DNA from: Laceyella putida | GTDB taxonomy: Bacteria > Bacillota > Bacilli > Thermoactinomycetales > Thermoactinomycetaceae | Reading direction: 5' to 3' | NCBI RefSeq assembly: GCF_042665195.1 | Contig: NZ_JBHTBW010000016.1 | Span: 1-32,068, forward strand | Length of the DNA: 32,068 nucleotides | Shown: one piece after another, positions 25,257-32,068 of the stretch | Position numbering within the stretch: position 1 is the first letter of the stretch | How the letters are laid out: each line of letters starts with the position of its first letter | Program-made: the position numbers and the translations under genes | Notes under the pieces: generated by a model | Seen by the model: the letters and a program-made list of their open reading frames with translations, nothing else | Database searches by the model: none | What the model was told of the DNA's origin: nothing

Positions 25257-26228
25257 ATGCATCACAAACTACCTCCCCACATCGCTGATCAGTTGGTTTT
25301 ACCTGTCATTGCGGCCCCGATGTTTCTTGTCTCTAGTCCGGAAATGGTTATCGAAGGCTGTAAAGCGGGGATTATCGGTTCATTTCCGTTGTTGAATGCG
25401 CGTTCGGTCAATATTTTGGATGACTGGATGAAACGCATTGTCGAAGAGCTAGAGAGGATACGGGAGAATAATCCAAATCACCGCATTGCCCCTTGGGCGG
25501 TGAATTTGGTCGTACACCGTACAAATAAACGTTTTGAGACCGATTTAGATCTTATCAAAAAATACCAACCGCCGATTGTGATTACATCGCTCGGAGATCC
25601 CACACCAGTGGTCAACATCGTGCATGAGTACGACGGACTTATATTTTCGGATGTTAGCACACTGGTTCACGCGAAGAAAGCGGCCCGCACCGGAGTCGAC
25701 GGGTTGGTTCTTGTATGTTCCGGGGCAGGGGGGCATGCCGGAACGCTTAACCCATTAGCTTTTGTCGGAGAAGTTCGGGAGTTTTGGGACGGAATTACGA
25801 TCCTGGCCGGATGTCTATCCAGTGGGCGGGATATTCTCGCTACCGAAGCTCTAGGGGTGGATTTGGCTTATATGGGAACGCGTTTTATCCCTGCTTCCGA
25901 GAGCTTTGCGAGTGAAGAATACAAAAACATGCTGATAGAATCAACGCTCGATGATTTGATTTATACGGATGCTTTCAGCGGAGTGAATGCCAATTTCCTC
26001 AAGCCTAGTATTCGAAGAAACGGTCTTGACCCGGACCGCCTTCAGAAGAAAGAAGCCGTCGATTTCTCCCATTTGAACGAGGCCGATTCAAAAGCATGGA
26101 GGGATATTTGGTCCGCAGGACAAGGCGTAGGCCAGATCAAGCGGGTACAAACGGTTGCTGAAATCGTGGCAGATCTCCGGCGAGAGTACGACGAAGCCCT
26201 CCGAAATCTAGGTCATGGCATTTCTTGA
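25257..26228 (+). CDS. Nitronate monooxygenase (2-nitropropane dioxygenase family)
   Basis: A 323-residue FMN-dependent TIM-barrel oxidoreductase that oxidises alkyl nitronates, in nature probably propionate 3-nitronate, with O2. The N-terminal VIAAPMFLVSSPEMV, the substrate-face GSFPLLNARS, the FMN-phosphate segment LVLVCSGAGGHAGTLNPLAF, and AYMGTRFIPASES are family hallmarks. The histidine in GAGGHAG matches the catalytic base position. ATG 25257 is preferred to the upstream TTG 25233 because GAGAAGGG at about 25240-25247 is well spaced for it. It appears monocistronic behind the attenuator-like hairpin. Detoxification of nitronates is the family role; some members act as enoyl reductases, so the substrate is not certain. 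Confidence 0.88.
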   Translation: MHHKLPPHIADQLVLPVIAAPMFLVSSPEMVIEGCKAGIIGSFPLLNARSVNILDDWMKRIVEELERIRENNPNHRIAPWAVNLVVHRTNKRFETDLDLIKKYQPPIVITSLGDPTPVVNIVHEYDGLIFSDVSTLVHAKKAARTGVDGLVLVCSGAGGHAGTLNPLAFVGEVREFWDGITILAGCLSSGRDILATEALGVDLAYMGTRFIPASESFASEEYKNMLIESTLDDLIYTDAFSGVNANFLKPSIRRNGLDPDRLQKKEAVDFSHLNEADSKAWRDIWSAGQGVGQIKRVQTVAEIVADLRREYDEALRNLGHGIS

Positions 26229-26599
26229 GTATTTCTGATTCAATGGGAGGCATTCTCATCCCGATACAAAAATCAATCTTTTTTTCAAACTAGATTGCAA
26301 GGGGCTTATTCTGTGACGCCTACAACTTATTAAGTCTTTCGGTTCCGTATTGTCAAAAGATCAAGATGGACCAGTTCAATTTTCTGTTTTTCTAAAAAAG
26401 AGCTAGCTTGCTATTTGCTTCATGGCATAGATATTGAATGAGTTGGTCTGAAATAAAATGTTTCCTACGAATAATTAAGCGTAGGTGACTGAAAATAAAC
26501 AGTAGGCTGTACCGATTCCGAATTTATCTCAGGTACCTCCTGGATCTTAGGAATGCATTTGCTCTGTGATCGTACCACATTACGTACCACTATCGGTGA
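26229..26599. other. AT-rich intergenic region, no gene seen
   Basis: No frame of useful length with a ribosome site was found. A short direct repeat, CGTACCA, occurs twice at about 26571-26590, just past the 3' end of the minus-strand orphan gene. No T-tract terminator could be identified for the monooxygenase or for the orphan gene. Confidence 0.3.
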
Positions 26600-26908
26600 T
26601 TAAACGATCGATATACGCCAAGTATCGACCAGCATGGCTCTGATTCGCCCTCGTTCACATCTTGCCAATCTAGTTACCCCACCACTTGCACCGCCGATAT
26701 ATACCTCTATAGGTCTTCCTGGGGGAGTTATGCCATCAATCATTGCTCTAACGACTTGACCAGCAAGGGAGTTTGCTATAGGGTCATTTATATACCCTCC
26801 TGGATAACCTGGTCTACGATCACCTTGTCTACGATCGTCTGGTCTACGTTGCTGAGTGTCATATTCGTAATCGAAATATGGTTCATAAGGTAAATACGCA
26901 TCATACAT
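26600..26908 (-). CDS. Small Arg/Asp-rich protein of unknown function
   Basis: A 102-residue protein. The N-terminal half is tyrosine-rich (MYDAYLPYEPYFDYEYD), then low complexity (RRPDDRRQGDRRPGYPGG). This is encoded by an imperfect DNA repeat of about 10 bases, GTCTACGATC, at about 26810-26851. The C-terminal half looks folded: NSLAGQVVRAMIDGITPPG, then IEVYIGGASGGVTRLAR. ATG 26908 is chosen because AGGTGA at 26914-26919 lies five bases upstream on the minus strand; a GTG at 26917 overlaps it. I do not recognise the family. The Tyr/Gly/Arg bias would suit a surface or spore-coat protein, but this is only a composition argument. Confidence 0.6.
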   Translation of the reverse strand: MYDAYLPYEPYFDYEYDTQQRRPDDRRQGDRRPGYPGGYINDPIANSLAGQVVRAMIDGITPPGRPIEVYIGGASGGVTRLARCERGRIRAMLVDTWRISIV

Positions 26909-27016
26909 TCGGATCACCTCAAGGTATTAAATTTACACCTTTTGTTTATGCGTGACTAAGGCGATATGCTCTGGTTGAATGTCTAAAGGAGCGCCCCCTT
27001 TTTGGCGACAACGTAA

Positions 27017-27136
27017 CCCGAACGAACCCCACTAATTCATGGATCTATCTATGTAACTGATGAATTTGTAAAAGTATATTGCGAACACGGGCTAACGGGC
27101 TTGATTTTTAAAGAAGTTTGGAGTAACGAAGAATAG
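27017..27136 (+). pseudogene. C-terminal remnant of an immunity-type (DUF1629/Imm11-like) protein
   Basis: The plus-strand frame from 27017 to TAG 27134-27136 has no start codon and reads IHGSIYVTDEFVKVYCEHGL then TGLIFKEVWSNEE. The pattern 'I.VS+.F...+...LTG..F..VW' closes many DUF1629/Imm11- and Imm43-like immunity proteins, which protect against polymorphic toxins. The upstream part is gone, with a stop at 27014-27016. This is a tail relic; the family call is a motif judgement from memory of the pattern. Confidence 0.4.
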
Positions 27137-27215
27137 CAAAATGATTGACATCCCCATGGAATCTTGTAAGATCTAGATGCTTCACGAATTCCAAAAAAAA
27201 GGGGATGTTTTAAAT

Positions 27216-27492
27216 ATGCGAGCAGTTGATGTAGCAAAATTGATTCGGAAAGAGTTGAAAGAACGTTTCCTTATAGTATGGGTGCAAGTATTAACGTACG
27301 ATGGACTAACTTTCCACCAGAAAAAGACGTTGATCAGGTATTGGATAAATATGAGCAGGTAAGAAGGGATGATAACGGAGATATTTTGAACGGAGAAATT
27401 TATGCATATCATGTTCAATTGAGTGGACTGATGAAATTGAGGATGAGCAAACTTTTCTTTTGTTAACCCATGGTATAGACGAGCCTTTTTAA
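27216..27492 (+). pseudogene. LPD29-like domain protein, broken by frameshifts
   Basis: Three frames join into one domain. From ATG 27216: MRAVDVAKLIRKELKERF. Then, after a shift near 27265-27272: YSMGASINVRWTNFPPEKDV, continuing through DQVLDKYEQ. After a second shift near 27419: EWTDEIEDEQTFLLLTHG, ending at TAA 27490-27492. The pattern (helix, then YSMG-SINVRWTDGP, then +V...+..+) matches the LPD29 domain found in polyvalent proteins of mobile elements and in small stand-alone proteins. About ten residues that normally lie between RF and YSMG are missing, so the first lesion is a deletion. A ribosome site, AAGGGG, is still visible near 27199-27204. It is a recently inactivated gene. Confidence 0.6.
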
Positions 27493-27541
27493 TCTTCTGT
27501 CCCAAGGTAACCAGAACGACGACGGCAATCTCATGGGAAAT

Positions 27542-27583
27542 GGAAAAAGGCCGCCGCCCAACCGGGGATAGCCGCCTTTTTCC
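27542..27583. terminator. Bidirectional terminator between the LPD29 relic and the M4 protease
   Basis: GGAAAAAGGC (27542-27551) pairs with GCCTTTTTCC (27574-27583) around a GC-rich loop. The A/T runs are within the arms, so it can work in both directions. On the minus strand it lies 11 bases past the protease stop codon. Confidence 0.75.
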
Positions 27584-27594
27584 ATCATGATGAT

Positions 27595-29160
27595 TTATTC
27601 GTTTACACCCACCGTCGTATACGCGTCTTTCACGGATTGGACCTCTGAAGAAGAGGCGCCGTACAGGTCGGTTGCCGCCTGTACCGCCGCTTGGCGCATC
27701 ATGGCGAAGTCGGAGGTGGAGGTGAGGTACTTGGTCAGCGCTTGATAATAAATCTTGGCCGTTTTGTCGCGCCCGATGCCCACCACGCTTACGCCGTCCT
27801 CGGAGCCGCCGTCGGCCAGCAGGTAAGCCGCTTTGTTGTTGATGCCGCTGTTGGTGTGAACGCCTCCGTTGTCATCCGGTGTTTTGACATAATCTTTATA
27901 GTTGTCCGGTTGGCCGTATTTCTTCGGATCGGACATGGAGCGGAGCGTTTTGCCCAAGTCTTCTCCCATGTCCCAATCATCCGCGTCGACCATTGCCCCG
28001 AAGATGTCGGAGAGGGATTCGTTTAACGCGCCCGACTCATCCTGGTATTGCAAGTTGGCGGTGGACTCGGTTACGGCATGGGTCAATTCATGGCCAATCA
28101 CATCGAGTGCCGTGGAAAAGGGAACCTTGAATTCGGTGCCGTCCCCATCGCCATACACCATTTGCTTGCCGTCCCACGCCGCGTTATCCCAGCCGGTGCC
28201 CACATGCACGGACGAAATGATCTTGGCGCCGTTCCCATTATAGCTGTTGCGGCCATGCACACTTTTATAATAATCATATACCTTTTCCGCATTGGCGTGG
28301 GCGTCCACTGCCGCCGGATTGCTGAATGTGGTTGAGTCACTGGAAACGAGCGTTCCCGGCAGCTTGTCTTCCGTATGTTGGGCGTCGTAGGTGGAGATCC
28401 CGCCGCCGCGCGTGCCGTCAACCAAGTCATACCCTTTGTCGGATTGCGTCACTTCAAACTCTTTTTTATCACCGAGCGAGCCGGTGCCATTCCCGGTGAT
28501 ATGCTCCACCGCGTTGAATTTATTGATGATGCGGCCGGTGGTGGCGTCAACGAAATAGTGCCAATACCCCGGCTCCGGCTGGAGGACGGACGCTTTCACC
28601 AGATAAGCCAAATAAAACTTGCCGCCATGGGGATAGATGTACAAGGTTGCCTCGGGCTTGCCGTCAAACCCTTTGTGCCCCAAATCGGCTTGCACGGTTT
28701 GCACTGCTTGCCGCTTGGAGAGTTTGGCTTTGGTGGGAATTGTTTTTTGTTCCAGATGCGGAATCACCTGGCCGAAAAACGAGGTGACATTGCCCTGTTT
28801 GTCCAAGTGAACCGATTGGTCGGCGGAATAGACCGGAATTCCGTGAACCGTTTCTTGCAAGCGGTAGTGCACCGTGCCCGTCTTGCTGTCCTTTTCTTTG
28901 TTTGTGATTTTGAAACGGGAGGTGGCGTTCCCTTCAAATTGGAACACTCCCCGTTTGGCGTTCAAATACGCCCACACCACCTCGCCCGCTTGCGTTTTGG
29001 GCTTGGCCCATTTTTCCACAATCACTTTTGGCGTATGGTACGACTGATTGTACTTGATGATGTCCACATTTTTCGCTTCAACCGGGAAACCGCCCAGAAA
29101 CCCGGAGGTGCCAAGGGCGACGGACAAGATGACTCCGGCAGGCAACCAATTTCTTTTCAT
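27595..29160 (-). CDS. Thermolysin-family neutral metalloprotease precursor (M4)
   Basis: A 521-residue secreted zinc protease with a normal pre-pro-mature layout. Residues 1-29 are a signal peptide (KRNWLPAGVILSVALGTSG, ending VEA). Residues about 30-220 are the FTP/PepSY-type propeptide that chaperones folding. The mature enzyme probably begins at ITGNGTG (residue 221). The zinc site is HELTH (H357, E358, H361) with E381 in NESLSD, the same 24-residue spacing as thermolysin H142-E166. The C-terminal catalytic histidine is in GGVHTNSGINNKAAY. GGAGGG (CCCTCC at 29167-29172 on the plus strand) is six bases before the ATG. The mature chain of about 301 residues is slightly shorter than thermolysin (316). 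It is monocistronic with its own terminator. Confidence 0.96.
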   Translation of the reverse strand: MKRNWLPAGVILSVALGTSGFLGGFPVEAKNVDIIKYNQSYHTPKVIVEKWAKPKTQAGEVVWAYLNAKRGVFQFEGNATSRFKITNKEKDSKTGTVHYRLQETVHGIPVYSADQSVHLDKQGNVTSFFGQVIPHLEQKTIPTKAKLSKRQAVQTVQADLGHKGFDGKPEATLYIYPHGGKFYLAYLVKASVLQPEPGYWHYFVDATTGRIINKFNAVEHITGNGTGSLGDKKEFEVTQSDKGYDLVDGTRGGGISTYDAQHTEDKLPGTLVSSDSTTFSNPAAVDAHANAEKVYDYYKSVHGRNSYNGNGAKIISSVHVGTGWDNAAWDGKQMVYGDGDGTEFKVPFSTALDVIGHELTHAVTESTANLQYQDESGALNESLSDIFGAMVDADDWDMGEDLGKTLRSMSDPKKYGQPDNYKDYVKTPDDNGGVHTNSGINNKAAYLLADGGSEDGVSVVGIGRDKTAKIYYQALTKYLTSTSDFAMMRQAAVQAATDLYGASSSEVQSVKDAYTTVGVNE

Positions 29161-29208
29161 AAGAAACCCTCCATGATGTTATGACTTTTGGCTCTGTTTC
29201 GAATAGTT

Positions 29209-29239
29209 GATCTTTATGTTTTTATTAAGATCATGTAAA
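29209..29239 (-). promoter_or_regulatory. Candidate promoter with overlapping dyad for the M4 protease
   Basis: On the minus strand TTTACA (29234-29239) and TAAAGA (29211-29216) are separated by 17 bases. An inverted repeat, GATCTT (29209-29214) with AAGATC (29227-29232), overlaps this promoter and could be a regulator site. Both are sequence patterns only. Confidence 0.35.
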
Positions 29240-29720
29240 GAATAAATGAAATTATTTTCTGAAGTTTTACGAATTCTTTTCGAGAATGTTAAATAAGAGA
29301 ATGTTTTCAAAACTTTGTCATTTAATAACATTATAAAGGATTGTTTCTTTTGCAGGAAAAGAGAGCTGGTTGCCGACTTTTTTGGTTGGAAGAAGTGGGG
29401 AGGTGTCCAAGCTTGTTCACGAGATGCCATCTATGTACGCTTTTTTTAAAAAACGATGGATGGAACTCTGGGGTTCAGCCTTAAAAAACAAGGAAAATTA
29501 TTAGCGTTTAAGGCGTGTCTGGTAATTAGTCAAATCCGGTAAAAGCAGAGCGATTTTTGAAAACTTGTTTCGCGGAAGTTATATGTAAATGATCAGTGGA
29601 TAAAAATGTGTTCATTGTTGCAAACAAGAGATCATGACGCCTTGGACAAGTCAGAAGGTCAGTTAATTATGGGGCTCTCGAAGGCACGTCTAGAGTACGT
29701 AGGGGAAGAAAGAGAGGTGA
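29240..29720. other. Intergenic region between the protease and ars genes
   Basis: AT-rich with no supported gene. GGCGTGTCTGGTAATTAG near 29514-29531 resembles the terminal inverted repeats of some IS5-type elements, but no partner repeat or transposase is found nearby. No other structure was recognised. Confidence 0.25.
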
Positions 29721-29723
29721 AAG

Positions 29724-29850
29724 ATGGTGAGTAATAAGCATCCAAATTCTTCAACACGCTCAATCTAAAACAGAAAAAGCAGTAAAGAGAGTTGAAGATA
29801 CACTAAAACAATTAAACAACTTGTATGTCCAATTTTACGAAAAGCTTTAA
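29724..29850 (+). pseudogene. Short ORF with an apparent frameshift
   Basis: A ribosome site (GAGAGGTGAAAG, from 29712) leads to ATG 29724, but that frame stops after 14 codons at TAA 29766. The next frame carries IQILQHAQSKTEKAVKRVED, continues TLKQLNNLYVQFYEKL and stops at TAA 29848-29850. It has no start codon of its own after a TGA at 29728-29730. A single indel near the start would give a small, helical, lysine-rich protein of about 40 residues. It could be a broken small gene or chance. I do not recognise it. Confidence 0.35.
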
Positions 29851-29878
29851 ACAGTCTACTGTAACATGTTTTTTTATT

Positions 29879-29907
29879 TTGACAATAATATAAGCATATG
29901 ATTATAT
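29879..29907 (+). promoter_or_regulatory. ars promoter with ArsR operator
   Basis: TTGACA (29879-29884) and TTATAT (29902-29907), 17 bases apart, form a sigma-A promoter. ATATAAGCATATGATTATAT (29888-29907) is a 20-base palindrome with one mismatched pair centred on CATATG, the usual form of ArsR operators. It covers the spacer and -10, so a bound repressor would block RNA polymerase until arsenite or antimonite releases it. Confidence 0.8.
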
Positions 29908-29925
29908 ATTAATGAGGTGATGAAT

Positions 29926-30252
29926 GTGCTGGATTGGGAGCTATTAGCGGAGTATCATAAGGCACTCGGAGATAAAACTCGATTGCGAATCCTCTCCTTG
30001 CTCAAAGCAGAAGATATGTGTGTATGTGAATTGGTAGAAATCCTCAAAATGACTCAACCGGCCGTTTCCCAACATATGCGAAAGCTAAAAAATGCAAAGC
30101 TTGTGAAGGAGCGCCGACAGGGACAATGGGTATTCTACTCCCTTGATGGTTCCATGTTTCCATTCTTCCAAGAGTTTCTCAAAACACTTCCAGATACCTC
30201 TAAGGAAATTGAAGAACTGAAAGCAAATGGATTGAAGGTTGAATGTGATTAG
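29926..30252 (+). CDS. arsR: ArsR-family arsenic-responsive repressor
   Basis: A 108-residue winged-helix repressor of the ars operon. The DNA-binding part has ALGDKTRLRILSLLKAE, then ILKMTQPAVSQHMRKLKNA, and the wing RRQGQWVFYSL. The arsenite ligands fall in MCVCELVEIL, as C32 and C34 when counted from GTG 29926, the same positions as in the plasmid R773 ArsR. GTG 29926 is chosen because AGGTGA (29915-29920) is five bases upstream; the ATG 29920 and GTG 29917 overlap that site. It is the first gene of the operon and controls its own promoter. A C-terminal VECD cysteine is an extra possible ligand. Confidence 0.92.
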   Translation: MLDWELLAEYHKALGDKTRLRILSLLKAEDMCVCELVEILKMTQPAVSQHMRKLKNAKLVKERRQGQWVFYSLDGSMFPFFQEFLKTLPDTSKEIEELKANGLKVECD

Positions 30253-30271
30253 AATCGAAGGGGAGTCGTTC

Positions 30272-31573
30272 ATGTCATTGATGTCAGTTTTAGCGTTTAT
30301 CGTTTTTTTGATTACATTAATTTTCGTGATCTGGCAACCCAAAGGCCTGTCCATCGGTTGGTCCGCGTCAGGTGGCGCCATTCTGGCGCTACTGTTTGGG
30401 GTTGTCAGCCTTCAAGATGTATGGACTGTCACCGGCATCGTGTGGAATGCGACGCTTGCGTTTGTGGCCATCATCCTGATTTCCCTGATCATGGATGAGA
30501 TCGGCTTTTTCGAATGGGCCGCTCTTCATATGGCGCGTCTGGCGAATGGGAATGGTCGCAAGATGTTTGTTTATGTTGTTCTCTTGGGTGCAGCGGTAGC
30601 CGCGTTCTTTGCCAACGACGGAGCTGCACTCATTCTCACGCCGATTGTGTTGGCCATGGTACGTGCACTCAAATTTGAAGACAAAATGGTTTTTGCCTTC
30701 GTCATGGCCAGTGGATTTATTGCAGACACCACTTCTCTTCCTTTGGTTGTAAGCAACTTAGTCAATATCGTTTCTGCGGATTATTTTAACATTGGCTTTG
30801 TGGAATATGCCACAAGGATGATTGTGCCCAACTTGTTCTCTTTAGGTGCTAGCTTATTGGTCCTGTTCTTATATTTTCGCAAAAGCATTCCGCAAGCATA
30901 TGACTTGAGCCAATTAAAACTGCCGCGCGAAGCGATTAAAGATCCGATGTTGTTCCGTTTATCCTGGTGGATCTTAGCGGTGCTGTTGGCGGGATATTTG
31001 TTCAGTGAGCGTTTAGGGATACCAGTATCTCTCGTTGCGGGTCTAACTGCTATCACTTTCATTGTGGCCGCCTGCCGTAGGCCGGCGATTGAAACATGGA
31101 AAGTAGTGAAAGGAGCACCTTGGGCTGTTGTGATCTTTTCGATCGGCATGTATGTCGTGGTTTATGGCTTAAGGAATGCCGGATTGACGGACGCATTGGG
31201 CCAAGTAATTACTTGGACCACCAAACATGGTCTATACGTAGCAACGGTAGGTACCGGCTTTATTGCTGCCATTCTCTCTTCCATTATGAACAACATGCCA
31301 ACGGTCATGATTGATGCCTTGGCGATTAAAGCCACACAAGCCACCGGAATCATGCATGAAGCTCTCGTTTACGCAAACGTGATCGGGTCGGATTTGGGGC
31401 CCAAGATTACACCGATCGGTTCCTTGGCCACGTTGCTTTGGCTTCATGTTTTATCTCAAAAGAATGTGAGAATCGGTTGGGGTACCTACTTCAAAATGGG
31501 TATCATCCTCACGATTCCAACTTTATTGATTACATTAACGGGACTTACCCTCTGGTTATCCATCATTCACTAA
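30272..31573 (+). CDS. arsB: Arsenite efflux membrane protein ArsB
   Basis: A 433-residue integral membrane protein with about 11-12 hydrophobic helices that exports arsenite and antimonite. Characteristic ArsB segments are FFANDGAALILTPIVLAMVR, the NNMPTVMIDALAI motif, and ANVIGSDLGPKITPIGSLAT. The length is standard for ArsB (about 430). ATG 30272 follows GAAGGGGAG (30257-30265) by six bases; the TTG at 30239 lies inside the end of arsR. There is no arsA ATPase gene in the window, so transport is probably driven by the proton gradient. ArsB is unrelated to the Acr3 carriers, which can be excluded by the NNMPT and DLGPK motifs. Confidence 0.95.
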   Translation: MSLMSVLAFIVFLITLIFVIWQPKGLSIGWSASGGAILALLFGVVSLQDVWTVTGIVWNATLAFVAIILISLIMDEIGFFEWAALHMARLANGNGRKMFVYVVLLGAAVAAFFANDGAALILTPIVLAMVRALKFEDKMVFAFVMASGFIADTTSLPLVVSNLVNIVSADYFNIGFVEYATRMIVPNLFSLGASLLVLFLYFRKSIPQAYDLSQLKLPREAIKDPMLFRLSWWILAVLLAGYLFSERLGIPVSLVAGLTAITFIVAACRRPAIETWKVVKGAPWAVVIFSIGMYVVVYGLRNAGLTDALGQVITWTTKHGLYVATVGTGFIAAILSSIMNNMPTVMIDALAIKATQATGIMHEALVYANVIGSDLGPKITPIGSLATLLWLHVLSQKNVRIGWGTYFKMGIILTIPTLLITLTGLTLWLSIIH

Positions 31574-31586
31574 AGGAGTGTTCACC

Positions 31587-32015
31587 ATGTCTGACAAGAA
31601 AATCATCTACTTCCTCTGCACAGGTAATTCTTGCCGTAGCCAAATAGCAGAAGGGTTTGGGAAGAAATACTTAGGCGATCGGTTTGATGTATACAGCGCA
31701 GGGATTGAGGCACACGGATTAAACCCGAAAGCAGTCAAAGTTATGGTGGAAAAAGGTGTCTACATTTCCAAGCAAACGTCCGATATCATTGATTCGGAAT
31801 TGCTGAATAAAGCAGACTACGTTATCACTCTCTGCGGCGATGCCAACGATAAATGCCCGATGACACCTCCTCACGTTCATCGTGATCATTGGGGATTTGA
31901 AGATCCGGCAAAGGCACAAGGAACCGAAGAAGAAGTATGGGAAGCGTTCCGCCGCGTAAGAGACCAGATTGAAGCTCGAATTATCCAGTTTGCTAAAGAA
32001 AGGAAAGTAGAGTAG
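31587..32015 (+). CDS. arsC: Arsenate reductase, thioredoxin-coupled
   Basis: A 142-residue cytoplasmic reductase of the low-molecular-weight phosphatase fold that turns arsenate into arsenite for ArsB to export. The P-loop is CTGNSCRS, with nucleophile C11 and R17. The redox relay cysteines are C83 and C90 (ITLCGDANDKCP), one residue later than C10, C82 and C89 of Bacillus subtilis ArsC. HWGFEDPAKA supplies the general-acid aspartate. ATG 31587 lies eight bases after AAGGAG, which overlaps the stop of arsB. The presence of the three cysteines excludes a simple tyrosine phosphatase. Confidence 0.96.
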   Translation: MSDKKIIYFLCTGNSCRSQIAEGFGKKYLGDRFDVYSAGIEAHGLNPKAVKVMVEKGVYISKQTSDIIDSELLNKADYVITLCGDANDKCPMTPPHVHRDHWGFEDPAKAQGTEEEVWEAFRRVRDQIEARIIQFAKERKVE

Positions 32016-32030
32016 GGAACTGAAACTTTT

Positions 32031-32055
32031 GGCGACCTTTCGGGTCGCCTTACTC
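32031..32055 (+). terminator. Terminator after arsC
   Basis: GGCGACC (32031-32037) pairs with GGTCGCC (32043-32049) around a TTTCG loop, preceded by an A-rich segment and followed by a short T-rich stretch. It starts 15 bases past the arsC stop and closes the operon. Confidence 0.75.
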
Positions 32056-32068
32056 ATTTCAACTCCCC

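Noticed and set aside
26805..26855. Short repeats considered as a CRISPR array
   Set aside because: The units are about 10 bases, imperfect, without spacers, and lie in frame inside a coding sequence as a repeat-encoded linker.
28375..29184. 269-codon plus-strand frame opposite the M4 protease
   Set aside because: It is antisense to the protease propeptide and signal peptide, which are clear on the minus strand.
29514..29531. GGCGTGTCTGGTAATTAG as an IS5-type terminal repeat
   Set aside because: No matching inverted partner or transposase lies nearby, so an insertion sequence cannot be claimed.

Overview
The window looks like a chromosome segment of an aerobic, probably thermophilic Bacillota (Bacilli). 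This is an inference from strong AGGAGG-type ribosome sites with frequent GTG and TTG starts, a thermolysin-type M4 protease, a Bacillus-type arsR-arsB-arsC operon with thioredoxin-type arsenate reductase, and an R2lox protein that matches the Geobacillus kaustophilus R2lox residue by residue. Thermoactinomycetaceae or a relative would fit, but the genus cannot be fixed from sequence reading alone.

Layout. 1-953 is accessory debris: the right end of an IS200/IS605-type element with its omegaRNA-like hairpin, a frameshifted gene tail, and the N-terminus of an IS5-type transposase. 954-4400 is pyruvate carboxylase, closed by a 15-bp terminator. 4902-13178 is a giant cyclic beta-1,2-glucan synthase, followed by galU, which makes its substrate UDP-glucose. 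14769-16310 (minus) is a GAF/LuxR regulator that diverges from a long co-directional set: SCP2-like protein, zinc alcohol dehydrogenase, R2-like ligand-binding oxidase (R2lox), aldehyde dehydrogenase, AarF/UbiB-type kinase, DUF6230 protein, DUF6114 membrane protein, and a predicted exported protein with a proline-rich linker and an HPr-like C-terminal domain.

This set (16451-24568) is the most interesting part. R2lox enzymes carry a Mn/Fe cofactor and a Tyr-Val ether crosslink, and their physiological substrate is unknown. Here R2lox sits between a lipid-binding-type protein, an alcohol dehydrogenase and an aldehyde dehydrogenase. That order suggests oxidation of a hydrophobic compound through alcohol and aldehyde to acid. 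The cell-envelope genes downstream may belong to the same transcription unit or to a second unit starting before aarF.

From 24705 to 27500 come a small coiled-coil protein, a hairpin-rich leader with a weak T-box resemblance, a nitronate monooxygenase, a small Arg/Asp-rich orphan on the minus strand, and two decayed genes: an immunity-protein-like tail and an LPD29-like gene with frameshifts. 27595-29160 (minus) is the M4 protease precursor. 29926-32015 is arsR-arsB-arsC, with a promoter, an overlapping palindromic operator and a terminator.
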